In this document: one piece after another, positions 1-7,524 of the stretch
Numbering within the stretch: position 1 is the stretch's first letter
Layout: every line of letters begins with the position of its first letter
Assembly: GCA_001790315.1 (NCBI GenBank)
Contig: MGCE01000040.1
Location: 1-38,097 of the forward strand
Origin: Candidatus Rokubacteria bacterium RIFCSPLOWO2_02_FULL_72_37
Lineage (GTDB): Bacteria; Methylomirabilota; Methylomirabilia; Rokubacteriales; CSP1-6
Reading direction: 5' to 3'
DNA length: 38,097 bases
Translations under genes and position numbers: made by a program
The notes under the pieces: model-generated
Seen by the model: only the letters and a program-made list of their open reading frames with translations
Database searches by the model: none
What the model was told of the DNA's origin: nothing

Positions 1-564
1 ATGCGCATCATCGTTTCGTCGATCGCGCTCGTCGTCCTCGCCGCGGCGGCCCCTGCGGCGCGGGCGCAGGAGGTCCACGAGCTGCTCGGCTCGTGGATCA
101 TCGACGGCTACACGTTCCAGCCGGGCGACCGGAGCCCGCGCGGGACGATCGCGTACGACCCCCAGGCCAACACGTTCAGGGGGACGTACGTCGGCGTGAA
201 GCTCCCGGGCGACCGGCCGGAGCTCCACGCCTGGCTCTATAACACGCAGACCAGGAAGGCGCGCCACATCGGCACGATCGGATACAAGACCGGGACCGTC
301 GGCAAGACCAAGGGCGACTTCGCGCTCGCGCTGCCGGGCGACTTCAAGGGCGGCAGGTTCGCGGGCTGGGAGCTGGTGGCGTTCAGCGCCGAGGCCGCGG
401 GCGCCACGCCCACCGAGCCGAGCGGCAGCAAGATCCAGACGGCGCAGAAGCCGGCGTTCTACCTCTACGCGCCGCTCCCCGGCGCGAGCGTGCCCGGTGT
501 CTATTGCGGGCACGGGCAGGATTTCTCGTTCACGTCGAACCAGGACCACACCTGCTTCGACTGA
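1..564 (+). CDS. Secreted protein of unknown function
   Basis: A 187-residue protein whose first 22 residues form a clean Sec signal peptide (Arg at position 2, hydrophobic Val/Leu/Ala core, AxA-like cleavage site near ARAQ). The mature part has a GSW..DGYTF opening and alternating short beta-type segments, with two cysteines near the C-terminus (in VYCGHGQ and HTCFD) that could form a disulfide in the periplasm. I do not recognise a family. The ATG is the first base of the window; because the signal peptide looks complete I take this as the true start, but the upstream context is missing. A hairpin lies 80 nt downstream. Confidence 0.7.
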   Translation: MRIIVSSIALVVLAAAAPAARAQEVHELLGSWIIDGYTFQPGDRSPRGTIAYDPQANTFRGTYVGVKLPGDRPELHAWLYNTQTRKARHIGTIGYKTGTVGKTKGDFALALPGDFKGGRFAGWELVAFSAEAAGATPTEPSGSKIQTAQKPAFYLYAPLPGASVPGVYCGHGQDFSFTSNQDHTCFD

Positions 565-642
565 CTCTGCGGTCAGCCGTACCGCGCCTGCATCGCGGCG
601 GGGCGAGCCCAGCACGCGGTGAAGTAGGCGAGGGACGGCGTC

Positions 643-662
643 GGGCCACCGGGTGGTGGCCC
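643..662 (+). terminator. Hairpin downstream of the first gene
   Basis: Perfect 8-bp inverted repeat (643-650 against 655-662) with a 4-nt loop, in the 178-nt gap between the secreted-protein gene and glcD. There is no T-tract after it, so it may be a factor-dependent terminator or simply a GC-rich fold. Confidence 0.3.
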
Positions 663-726
663 ACGACACGTGGCGGGGCGGCCTTCCGCGACCGGACGCG
701 GGGGGCCGCAGCCCGTCCGAACACGG

Positions 727-732
727 TATAAT
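727..732 (+). promoter_or_regulatory. -10 box (TATAAT) of the glcDEF unit
   Basis: A consensus TATAAT lies 10 nt before the glcD ATG. No convincing -35 hexamer is visible 16-18 nt upstream. The expected transcription start (about 739) would leave only a few nucleotides of leader, and there is no Shine-Dalgarno sequence, so the message is probably leaderless. Confidence 0.5.
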
Positions 733-742
733 CCGACCCACC

Positions 743-2218
743 ATGGCCGCCCTCGCGGAGTTCAGGAAGGCGTCCCTCCGCCGGGAGCTCGAAAGCATCG
801 TCGGCGCGAGCGCGGTGCTCACGGATCCCGACGAGCTGCTCGCCTACGAGTCCGACGGACTCACGATGTTGCGCGCGCTCGCCGACTTCGTGGTGTTCCC
901 CACGTCGGCCGAGCACGTGTCCGCCGTGGTCCGCCTCGCGAATCGCGAGGGCGTACCGTTCGTCGCGCGGGGCGCCGGCACGGGGCTCTCGGGTGGATGC
1001 CTGCCCGCGGAAGGGGGCATCGTCGTCTCGCTCATGCGGATGAACCGCGTGCTCGAGGTCGACTACGAGAACCAGATCGCCGTCGTCGAGCCGGGGCTCG
1101 TGAACCTGCACCTCTCGTGGGCGGTGGGCCGGCGCGGCTACTACTACGCGCCGGACCCGTCGAGCCAGCAGGCGTGCACGGTCGGCGGCAACATCGCCAA
1201 CAACTCCGGCGGCCCGCACACCCTCAAGTACGGCGTCACCACGAACCACGTGCTGGGGCTCGAGGTGGTGATGCCGGACGGCGAGATCGTGTGGCTCGGC
1301 GGGCGCACCCGCGCGTCCGCGGGCTACGACCTCGTCGGCGTCTTCGTCGGCTCCGAGGGCACCTTCGGCGTCGCGACGAAGATCGTCGTGCGGATCCTCA
1401 AGAAGCCGCAGGCGGTCAAGACCGTGCTCGCGGTGTTCGACGAGATCGACCAGGCCTCGGCGGCCGTGTCGGCGATCATCGCGCGCGGTCTCGTGCCGGC
1501 CGCCGTCGAGATGATCGACCAGCTCACGATCCAGGCCGTCGAGGACGCCTTCGACTGCGGCTACCCGCGCGACGCGGCGGCCGCGCTGCTCGTCGAGCTC
1601 GACGGCCTCACGGTCGGCATGGAGGCGCAGGCCGAGCGCATCGTCCAGGCGTGCCGCGACTCGGGGGCGCGCGAGGTCCGGACGGCGCGCGACGAGGCCG
1701 AGCGGCAGCTCTTGTGGAAGGGGCGCAAGTCGGCGTTCGGCGCCTACGGGCGCATCTCGCCCGCCTACATGGTCATGGATGGCGTGATCCCGCGCACGAA
1801 GCTCCCGTACGTGCTCCGCCGCGTGAACGACATCGTCGCCGCCCACGGCCTCCGCGTCGGCAATGTCTTCCACGCGGGCGACGGCAACCTCCACCCGAAC
1901 ATCCTGTACGATCCCCGGAGAGCGGGCGAGGAGGCGCGCGTGCTCGCGGCGGGCGCGGCGATCATGCGGCTCTGCGCCGAGGTCGGCGGCTCGATCTCGG
2001 GCGAGCACGGCATCGGCCTCGAGAAGGCGGACTTCATGCCGTTCATCTTCTCCCCGGACGATCTCGCCCTCATGCAGCGCCTCAAGAACGCGTTCAACTC
2101 CAGTGGCCTCTGCAACCCCGGCAAGATCTTCCCGACGAGCAAGTCCTGCGCCGAAGTCGGCCCGGCCGCCTACCGCCCCCACGCGATCGAGGAAAAGGGC
2201 CTCGCCCAGCGCTTCTAG
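743..2218 (+). CDS. glcD: Glycolate oxidase subunit GlcD (FAD-linked)
   Basis: A 491-residue FAD-linked oxidase of the GlcD/D-lactate dehydrogenase family, near the usual ~500 residues. It should oxidise glycolate (or D-lactate) to the 2-oxo acid with GlcE and GlcF at the inner membrane. The N-terminal PCMH-type FAD domain shows GAGTGLSGG and VGGNIANNSGG, followed by GSEGTFGVATKI; the C-terminal cap has HAGDGNLHPN and ends with SGLCNPGKIFP, typical of the family. I start at ATG 743 because homology begins there; an ATG 90 nt upstream would include the TATAAT box. It is first in a glcD-glcE-glcF-moaB run. The substrate could also be D-lactate or another 2-hydroxy acid. Confidence 0.92.
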   Translation: MAALAEFRKASLRRELESIVGASAVLTDPDELLAYESDGLTMLRALADFVVFPTSAEHVSAVVRLANREGVPFVARGAGTGLSGGCLPAEGGIVVSLMRMNRVLEVDYENQIAVVEPGLVNLHLSWAVGRRGYYYAPDPSSQQACTVGGNIANNSGGPHTLKYGVTTNHVLGLEVVMPDGEIVWLGGRTRASAGYDLVGVFVGSEGTFGVATKIVVRILKKPQAVKTVLAVFDEIDQASAAVSAIIARGLVPAAVEMIDQLTIQAVEDAFDCGYPRDAAAALLVELDGLTVGMEAQAERIVQACRDSGAREVRTARDEAERQLLWKGRKSAFGAYGRISPAYMVMDGVIPRTKLPYVLRRVNDIVAAHGLRVGNVFHAGDGNLHPNILYDPRRAGEEARVLAAGAAIMRLCAEVGGSISGEHGIGLEKADFMPFIFSPDDLALMQRLKNAFNSSGLCNPGKIFPTSKSCAEVGPAAYRPHAIEEKGLAQRF

Positions 2219-2238
2219 CGCGGGCGGCGGAAGCCTCC

Positions 2239-3561
2239 GTGCCGGACGCGTTGCTCGACGGACTGCGCGGCCTCGTCGGTCCCGCGAACGTGCTCACCGG
2301 CATCGAGCTCGGCCCGTACGTCATCGAGGGGCGGACGCCGGACGCTGCGGTCTTCCCTCGATCCGTGGCGGAGGTGGTCGGGGTCCTCGCGCTCGCCACC
2401 GAGGCCGAGCTCCCGGTCGTTCCCTGGGGCGGCGGCACGGCGGCGGCCGTCGGCCTGCCGGCGGCGCGGGCCGGCATCGTGCTGGGGCTCTCGCGCATGA
2501 CCCGGCTCGTCGAGCACGAGCCCGGTGACCTCACCGCCACGGTCGAGGCCGGCGTCACGGTGGCCGGACTCCAGTCGGCGTTGCGCGCGCGCGGTCAGTG
2601 GCTGTCGCTCGACCCGCCGGACGCCGAGCGGGCGACGGTCGGCGGGGTGGTGGCCGCTGACGCCTCGGGACCGCGTCGCCACCTCTACGGCACGCCGCGC
2701 GACCTGCTCATCGGCGTCACCGTCGTGACCGCCGAGGGCGCCGTCGTGCGCGGCGGCGGCAAGGTGGTGAAGAACGTCGCCGGCTACGACCTGCCGAAGC
2801 TCTTCATCGGCTCCTACGGGACGCTCGGTGTCGTCGTCGAGGCGACCGTGAAGCTGCGGCCGCTGCCCGATGCCGAGCGCCTCGTCTGCGCGAGCTTCGA
2901 CCGCTTGAAGGACGCCGGCGACGCCGTGCGGGCGCTGATGAGCTCCGACCTGGTCCCGAACGCGGTGGAGCTGCTGGACGGCGCCGCCGCCGCGGCGCTC
3001 GGCGCCGGCGCCGGGCTGGGCGCCGCGCTGGTCGTCGGATTCGACGGTCTGGACGAGCAGGTCGTCTGGCAGTGCGACGAGCTGGCGCGCCTGGTGACGT
3101 CGCTCGGCGGTCGCGACCCGCGCGCGCTGCCGCCCGAGGCCTGGGCCCGGCTCGCACCGGCCGCGCGCGCGGCGGTCGGCCAGCCGGTGGCGGTGATGTC
3201 GTTCGCGCTCCTGCCGACGCAGGTCACCGAGACGATGGAGCAGGGCGCGAACGCCGCACGCGCCCGCGGCTTCCACACGGCGTGGGCCGCGCACGCCAGC
3301 GTGGGCGTCGTGAGCGCGGCGATCGCCCCCGAGCCGGCCCGGCCCGAGCCGGCGCCGCTCGCCGCGGTGCTCGCCGAGTGGCGTGAAATGGCGCACGCGG
3401 GCGGAGGGCGGGCGACGCTGGAGTGGGCGCCGCTCGCGGTGAAGGCCCAGGTGCCCGTGTGGGACGATCCCGGGGCGGCAGGCCGCATCATGCAGCGGAT
3501 CAAGCGCGAGTTCGATCCGCGGAACGTCCTGAACCCCGGCCGCTTCGTCGCCGGGATCTGA
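2239..3561 (+). CDS. glcE: Glycolate oxidase FAD-binding subunit GlcE
   Basis: A 440-residue second FAD-binding subunit of the glycolate oxidase complex. Visible family features are PWGGGTAAAVG, the FAD-domain motif TVGGVVAADASGPRRHLYG, and GGKVVKNVAGYDLPKLFIGS, the GlcE hallmark; the C-terminus ends DPRNVLNPGRFVAGI, the usual end of this flavin family. The GTG at 2239 is the first plausible start after the glcD stop (20-nt gap) and is preceded by a weak purine-rich stretch. It is longer than E. coli GlcE (350 residues), mainly in the central cap. The following glcF begins 11 nt after its stop, so translation is probably coupled. Confidence 0.9.
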   Translation: MPDALLDGLRGLVGPANVLTGIELGPYVIEGRTPDAAVFPRSVAEVVGVLALATEAELPVVPWGGGTAAAVGLPAARAGIVLGLSRMTRLVEHEPGDLTATVEAGVTVAGLQSALRARGQWLSLDPPDAERATVGGVVAADASGPRRHLYGTPRDLLIGVTVVTAEGAVVRGGGKVVKNVAGYDLPKLFIGSYGTLGVVVEATVKLRPLPDAERLVCASFDRLKDAGDAVRALMSSDLVPNAVELLDGAAAAALGAGAGLGAALVVGFDGLDEQVVWQCDELARLVTSLGGRDPRALPPEAWARLAPAARAAVGQPVAVMSFALLPTQVTETMEQGANAARARGFHTAWAAHASVGVVSAAIAPEPARPEPAPLAAVLAEWREMAHAGGGRATLEWAPLAVKAQVPVWDDPGAAGRIMQRIKREFDPRNVLNPGRFVAGI

Positions 3562-3572
3562 CGGGCGCGACG

Positions 3573-4970
3573 ATGGCCCACACCGTTCAGGCGCAGCCGC
3601 CGGTCGCGGCCGGACGGCTCGCCCTCCACGGGCTGTCCGTCGAAGGGGTGAACCAGTGCGTCCACTGCGGTCTCTGTCTCGCCTCCTGCCCGACGTTCGC
3701 CGAGCTCGGCACCGAGATGGACTCGCCGCGCGGGCGGATCTTCCTGATCAAGGCGCTCGCGGAGGGCCGGATCGCACTCGGCGCCTCGACCGCGGGCCAC
3801 CTCGAGCTGTGCCTCGACTGCCGCGCCTGCGAGACCGTCTGCCCGGCCGGTGTGCCCTACGGGCGGCTGATCGAGGCGGCGAAGGCCGAGATCGAGCGAC
3901 AGCGCCCCGGCGGCGTCCTTCGGCGGGCCTTCCGGTGGCTCAACTTCGGCCTGCTCCTCACGAGCCCCTGGCGGCTCCGGCTCGCCGCCACGGTGCTGCG
4001 CGCCTATCAGACGAGCGGCCTCGGGTGGCTCGTCCGGCGCGGCGGCCTCGCGCGGCTCTTGCCGGGGACGCTCGCCGCCGGGGAGGCGTTGCTGCCGCCG
4101 CTGCCCCCCGCGCGGGAGCGCGCGGCACTGCCGCCCCGAATCCCGGCCGAGGGCGCCCGACGCGCGCGCGTCGCGATGCTCACGGGCTGCATCCAGTCGG
4201 TCGTGTTCGGCGCACACAACCGCGCGACGGCGCGGGTGCTCGCGCGCAACGGCTGCGACGTCGTCGTCCCCGAGGCGCAGGGCTGCTGCGGCGCGCTCAA
4301 CGCGCACGGTGGCGATCACGCGCGGGCCCTCGCGCTCGCACGCCACACGATCGAGGTGTTCGAGGCCGCGGCCGCCGACGCCGTGGTCGTGAACACCTCC
4401 GGCTGCGGCGCGCACATGAAGGGGTACGGGCACCTGCTCGCGGACGACCCCGCCTGGGCCGAGCGTGCGCGCCGCTTCGCGGCGTCGGTCGTCGACGTGG
4501 CCGAGTTCCTCGCGCAAGAGCCGCTCCGCGGGCCACTCGGTCCGGTGCCGATGACGGTCACGTACCACGATCCGTGCCACGTCGTGCACGGTCAGAAGAT
4601 CCGGAGCGAGCCCCGGCGGCTGCTCGCCCAGATCCCCGGGCTCAGCGTGGTCGAGCTGGTCGAGTCCGACTGGTGCTGCGGCTCGGCGGGAATCTACAAC
4701 CTCACCCAGCCCGCGATGGCGACCCGCTTGCTGCGCCGCAAGATCGGCCACGTCGTCGCGACCGGCGCCGAGGCGGTGGTCACCGCCAACCCCGGCTGCA
4801 TCCTGCAGATCAGGGCCGGCCTCGCCGCCCACGGCGCCACCACACGCGTGCTCCACATCGTCGAGCTCCTCGACCAGGCGTATGGCAGTGCGAGCCGAGG
4901 CGGTGCCTCCGGCGAGGCGAGCGGTGAGATGGGGCGGGGCAGTGCGAGCCGAGGCGGTGCCTCGACGTGA
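3573..4970 (+). CDS. glcF: Glycolate oxidase iron-sulfur subunit GlcF
   Basis: A 465-residue iron-sulfur subunit that passes electrons from the GlcD/GlcE flavins to the quinone pool. Two ferredoxin-type 4Fe-4S motifs are present (Cys29/32/35/39 and Cys80/83/86/90), followed by two cysteine-rich CCG domains: GCIQSVVFG...QGCCGALNAHGG and TYHDPCHVVHG...DWCCGSAGIYN. About 30 residues at the C-terminus are not family sequence: they are Gly/Ser/Ala-rich and encoded by two copies of a 26-bp hairpin-containing repeat, so the true conserved protein ends near LLDQAYG. The stop overlaps the GTG of the next gene by 4 bp. Confidence 0.92.
   Translation: MAHTVQAQPPVAAGRLALHGLSVEGVNQCVHCGLCLASCPTFAELGTEMDSPRGRIFLIKALAEGRIALGASTAGHLELCLDCRACETVCPAGVPYGRLIEAAKAEIERQRPGGVLRRAFRWLNFGLLLTSPWRLRLAATVLRAYQTSGLGWLVRRGGLARLLPGTLAAGEALLPPLPPARERAALPPRIPAEGARRARVAMLTGCIQSVVFGAHNRATARVLARNGCDVVVPEAQGCCGALNAHGGDHARALALARHTIEVFEAAAADAVVVNTSGCGAHMKGYGHLLADDPAWAERARRFAASVVDVAEFLAQEPLRGPLGPVPMTVTYHDPCHVVHGQKIRSEPRRLLAQIPGLSVVELVESDWCCGSAGIYNLTQPAMATRLLRRKIGHVVATGAEAVVTANPGCILQIRAGLAAHGATTRVLHIVELLDQAYGSASRGGASGEASGEMGRGSASRGGAST
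4884..4963 (+). repeat. Pair of 26-bp direct repeats with hairpins at the glcF 3' end
   Basis: Identical 26-bp copies lie at 4884-4909 and 4938-4963 (54-bp period). Each contains a GAGGC/GCCTC inverted repeat with a 3-nt loop (4897-4909 and 4951-4963). Both are translated as GSASRGGAS at the GlcF C-terminus. They resemble a REP/BIME-type extragenic palindrome pair inserted into the end of a coding region. Confidence 0.65.
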
Positions 4971-5485
4971 CCACGCCCGACAGCACGCCCCGGGAGCACA
5001 AGGCACACGCGCCGCGCTCGATCGGGTGTTTCGTGCTCACGATCTCCGACACGAAGACCCCCGAGACCGACTCGAGCGGCGGCCTGATCAAGAAGCTCCT
5101 GCTCACGGGCGGCCACCAGGTCATCGCCACGGCGATCGTCCGCGACGAGCCGGCCGACGTGGCCCGTGCCATCCGCGCGGCGTGCGCGGACGCCGCGGTG
5201 CAGGCGGTGATCGCGACGGGCGGCACCGGCATCACGTCCCGTGATTCCACGTTCGAGGCGATCGACGGCCTGCTCGACAAGCGCCTGCCCGGGTTCGGCG
5301 AGCTGTTCCGCATGCTCTCCTTCCAGGAAGTCGGGGCCGCGGCGATGCTCTCGCGGGCGCAGATGGGGATCCACGCAGGACGGATCATCGTTTCCCTGCC
5401 GGGCTCCCCGAACGCCTGCCGCCTGGCCCTCGAAAAGCTTCTGCTTCCGGAACTGCCACATCTCGTGCGCGAGGCCCGGCGCTAG
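4967..5485 (+). CDS. moaB: MoaB/MogA-family molybdopterin-binding protein
   Basis: A 172-residue protein of the MoCF_biosynth fold. Family members bind molybdopterin; MogA adenylylates it before molybdenum insertion, whereas MoaB has the same fold with a less certain role. The diagnostic motif GGTGITSRDSTFEAI (residues ~85-99) and the later LPGSPNAC are both present. Length matches E. coli MoaB (170). It starts at GTG 4967, which overlaps the glcF stop (GTGA), so it is translationally coupled to glcF although functionally unrelated. Together with the MoeB-like gene at 7525-8694 it suggests that this organism uses molybdenum enzymes. MoaB versus MogA cannot be decided by eye. Confidence 0.85.
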   Translation: MTTPDSTPREHKAHAPRSIGCFVLTISDTKTPETDSSGGLIKKLLLTGGHQVIATAIVRDEPADVARAIRAACADAAVQAVIATGGTGITSRDSTFEAIDGLLDKRLPGFGELFRMLSFQEVGAAAMLSRAQMGIHAGRIIVSLPGSPNACRLALEKLLLPELPHLVREARR

Positions 5486-5486
5486 G

Positions 5487-5492
5487 TAGAAT
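5487..5492 (+). promoter_or_regulatory. -10 box (TAGAAT) upstream of htrA
   Basis: TAGAAT (5 of 6 to consensus) begins right after the moaB stop and 22 nt before the htrA ATG. A GGGAGG Shine-Dalgarno sequence follows, so this transcript would have a short conventional leader. No clear -35 element. Confidence 0.4.
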
Positions 5493-5514
5493 GGGAGTCC
5501 CAGGGAGGGTGCTC

Positions 5515-6648
5515 ATGCCGACATCCCGTAACCGCGTCCCAGCCGTCCTGTTCCTCGCCTGTGCGCTGCTGCTCGGCTGTGCCGGGCCGGCGCGCGCGGA
5601 GAGCCCGCGGGCCATCTGGCGGGAGAGCCCGGACGCGAGCCCGGCGCCCGAGCTCCAGCGCTTCAACAACCTGCTCGCGGACCTCGCCGAGCGGCTCAAG
5701 CCCGGGCTCGTTCACGTGCGGGTCCGCCGGGCGACCGCGTCGCAGAGCGACGCCGACGGCGAGGGGCCCGCGACGCCGCGCCGGAGCACGGGCTCGGGCT
5801 TCATCGTGGACGCCAGCGGGCTCGTCGTCACCAATGCCCATGTCGTCGAGGGCGCCGATTCGATCCAGGTGAAGCTCGCCGACGGGCGGCGCTTCGCGGG
5901 TCGCGTCGTCGGGAGCGACGAGCGCGTGGATCTCGCCCTCGTCCGGATCGACGGCGCCCAGGACCTCAGCGTCCTGCCGTTGGGCGACTCGAACAGGCTC
6001 CGGGTGGGCGAGTTCGTGCTGGCGCTCGGCCACCCCTTCGGCCTCGAGCAGACCGTCTCCTTCGGCATCGTCAGCCGCAAGGGCGCTCCGCTCTCGGTGG
6101 CGGCGCCCGGGTTCGATTTCATCCAGACCGACGCGGCGGTGAATCCCGGGAACTCGGGCGGCCCGCTCGTGAACATGGCGGGGCAGGTGGTCGGCGTCAA
6201 CAGCATGGCGGCGCGGAACGGATCGATCGGGTTCGCGATCCCGTCGAATCTGGTGAAGTTCCTGCTCCCGCAGCTCGCGACCAAGGGCAAGGTCGAGTGG
6301 GGCTGGCTCGGCGTGTCGATCGCGGAGGTGACCGACGAGGACGCCGCCCGGCTCAAGCTGCCCGAGGCGCGCGGTGTCCTCGTGCGCGGGGTGATGTCCG
6401 GGGAGCCGGCCGAGCAGGGCGGGGTGCGCCCGGACGACGTGATCATCGCGATCGACGGCACGTCGCTCCAGACACCGCGGGACCTGCAGCGGCTCGTGTC
6501 GAGCACACCCGTCGGCAGGCGCGTGCGCGTGTCGCTCGTGCGCGATGGACAGCCGGCCGAAGTCGAGGTCACGATCGGGCCCTACAAGGGGAGTGGCCGC
6601 CGGACCGCGCCGCACCCCGTGCCGAGCCGGCCCGACGCGCCGAAGTAG
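5515..6648 (+). CDS. htrA: HtrA/DegP-type serine protease with one PDZ domain
   Basis: A 377-residue periplasmic trypsin-like protease involved in degrading misfolded envelope proteins. The catalytic triad is intact: His109 (TNAHVV), Asp139 (RVDLALV) and Ser214 (GNSGGPLVN). One PDZ domain follows (from about residue 270, WGWLGVSIAEVT... with the GVRPDDVI loop), so it resembles DegS-like or short HtrA proteins more than two-PDZ DegP. The N-terminus is a signal sequence; LLLGC at 18-22 is close to a lipobox, so the protein may be lipid-anchored. I start at ATG 5515, 8 nt after GGGAGG. A hairpin terminator follows at 6661. Confidence 0.9.
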   Translation: MPTSRNRVPAVLFLACALLLGCAGPARAESPRAIWRESPDASPAPELQRFNNLLADLAERLKPGLVHVRVRRATASQSDADGEGPATPRRSTGSGFIVDASGLVVTNAHVVEGADSIQVKLADGRRFAGRVVGSDERVDLALVRIDGAQDLSVLPLGDSNRLRVGEFVLALGHPFGLEQTVSFGIVSRKGAPLSVAAPGFDFIQTDAAVNPGNSGGPLVNMAGQVVGVNSMAARNGSIGFAIPSNLVKFLLPQLATKGKVEWGWLGVSIAEVTDEDAARLKLPEARGVLVRGVMSGEPAEQGGVRPDDVIIAIDGTSLQTPRDLQRLVSSTPVGRRVRVSLVRDGQPAEVEVTIGPYKGSGRRTAPHPVPSRPDAPK

Positions 6649-6660
6649 CCGCTCGCGCCT

Positions 6661-6688
6661 CGGGGGGCGTGAAACATCGCTCCCCCCG
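6661..6688. terminator. Bidirectional terminator between htrA and the PNPOx gene
   Basis: Perfect 7-bp stem (CGGGGGG at 6661-6667, CCCCCCG at 6682-6688) with a 14-nt loop that can pair further, in the 48-nt gap between two convergent genes. A short T-containing stretch follows on the plus strand. Confidence 0.5.
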
Positions 6689-6696
6689 GAGTCTAT

Positions 6697-7197
6697 TCAG
6701 GCGCGCGCGCGGGGCTCGGCGAGCGCCGCCAGCGTCGCGCGCGCCCAGGGCTCCTCGAGCGTCGGCGCCGGCTCGTAGCGGAGCGCGCCCGTCATCCGCA
6801 TGCCGCCCTCCCACTCCGCCGTCGCGTCCTCGAGGACGTCCTCCACGGCGAGCAGGAAGTAGCCGAGCCCGAGCTCCCCCGCGCCCGCGACGGGCAGCGG
6901 CCCATCCACCGCGCGCGTCTTCACGTACACGGTGAGATCGGGTTCGACGATCAGCAGTGTGCCGGTGCCCCGCTCGACGAGGTTCCGCGCGCTCCGGCTG
7001 CGCGCGACGATCACGAGCCCGAGCGTGCCGGCGTCGTACGCCCGCACTTCCACGTAGGAGACCAGCATCGGGTGCGGCCGACCGTCGGCGTCCACCGTCA
7101 CGAACGGCAGCGCGAGCCCGAGGCGCCGGCGGAGGTCGCGCTGCGAGAGACGCTCGACGAGCGTGGGCGGCAGCGCGTTGCCGAGGCTCTGCGTCAC
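6697..7197 (-). CDS. PNPOx-like FMN-binding split-barrel protein
   Basis: A 166-residue protein resembling the pyridoxamine 5'-phosphate oxidase-like split-barrel superfamily: LPFVTVDADGRPHPMLVSYVE at the N-terminus, then LVIVARSRSARNLVERGTG (the 'ARNL' flavin-binding strand-turn) and TVYVKTRAVDG. Members bind FMN or F420 and reduce diverse substrates, so no specific reaction can be assigned. I choose GTG 7197 because AGGA lies about 7 nt upstream and because the upstream in-frame extension is low-complexity and unlike the family. It lies downstream of moeB in the same direction, but 327 nt separate them, so it is probably a separate unit. Confidence 0.65.
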   Translation of the reverse strand: MTQSLGNALPPTLVERLSQRDLRRRLGLALPFVTVDADGRPHPMLVSYVEVRAYDAGTLGLVIVARSRSARNLVERGTGTLLIVEPDLTVYVKTRAVDGPLPVAGAGELGLGYFLLAVEDVLEDATAEWEGGMRMTGALRYEPAPTLEEPWARATLAALAEPRARA

Positions 7198-7321
7198 GGG
7201 TCGATCCTCATGACGCCCGTTGTGGAGGACAGGCCCGAGTCTGTCAAGGGGGTGACGACCCGCTGCCAGACTGCGCCGTCCGCGCCCTCCGCAACCGTGG
7301 GATTCTGCGCGCTTCTCAGGG

Positions 7322-7336
7322 TGGTACGCGACTTGC
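7322..7336 (+). promoter_or_regulatory. Sigma-54-type -24/-12 promoter
   Basis: TGGTACG-N4-TTGC matches the RpoN consensus (TGGYACG-N4-TTGC) with exact GG-GC spacing. Transcription would start near 7347 and run rightwards, through a small open frame and then antisense to the 3' end of the MoeB gene. No enhancer site can be identified by eye. Confidence 0.4.
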
Positions 7337-7368
7337 GGCAGCGACTGCCGGGTGAGGAGGGCGCGCAC

Positions 7369-7446
7369 ATGCACCGCACGAGGCAGAGGACCGACGACCC
7401 AGCGCACTTCGCCTCGGGGCGCCTCGTGCTGACGCGGGCGCGGTGA
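7369..7446 (+). CDS. Possible 25-residue peptide downstream of the sigma-54-like site
   Basis: ATG 7369 to TGA 7446 encodes a very basic peptide (six Arg residues, opening MHRTRQRTDD). It is supported only by context: GAGGAGGG ends 7 nt before the ATG, about the best Shine-Dalgarno match in this window, and an RpoN-type promoter lies just upstream. There is no hydrophobic segment or known motif. It could be a leader peptide, the 5' part of an antisense transcript, or chance. Confidence 0.3.
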   Translation: MHRTRQRTDDPAHFASGRLVLTRAR

Positions 7447-7524
7447 CGCCGTGGGCCGCGGCCGGATGCGTCTTCGGCTCGTCGCCTCACGCGCGGTCGA
7501 GCCGACCGAGGCCGGGCGACGGGA

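Larger units (their letters stand above)
7198..7524. other. Intergenic region between moeB and the PNPOx gene
   Basis: A 327-nt gap between two minus-strand genes. On the plus strand it holds a sigma-54-like promoter (7322-7336) and a 25-codon open frame with a strong Shine-Dalgarno sequence (7369-7446), both annotated separately. I see no tRNA, riboswitch or convincing larger gene in it. Confidence 0.5.

Noticed and set aside
670..2200. Very long open frame upstream of and continuous with glcE
   Set aside because: The part before 2239 is an Arg/Gly/Pro-rich shadow of glcD in another frame; only the part after the glcD stop has family motifs.
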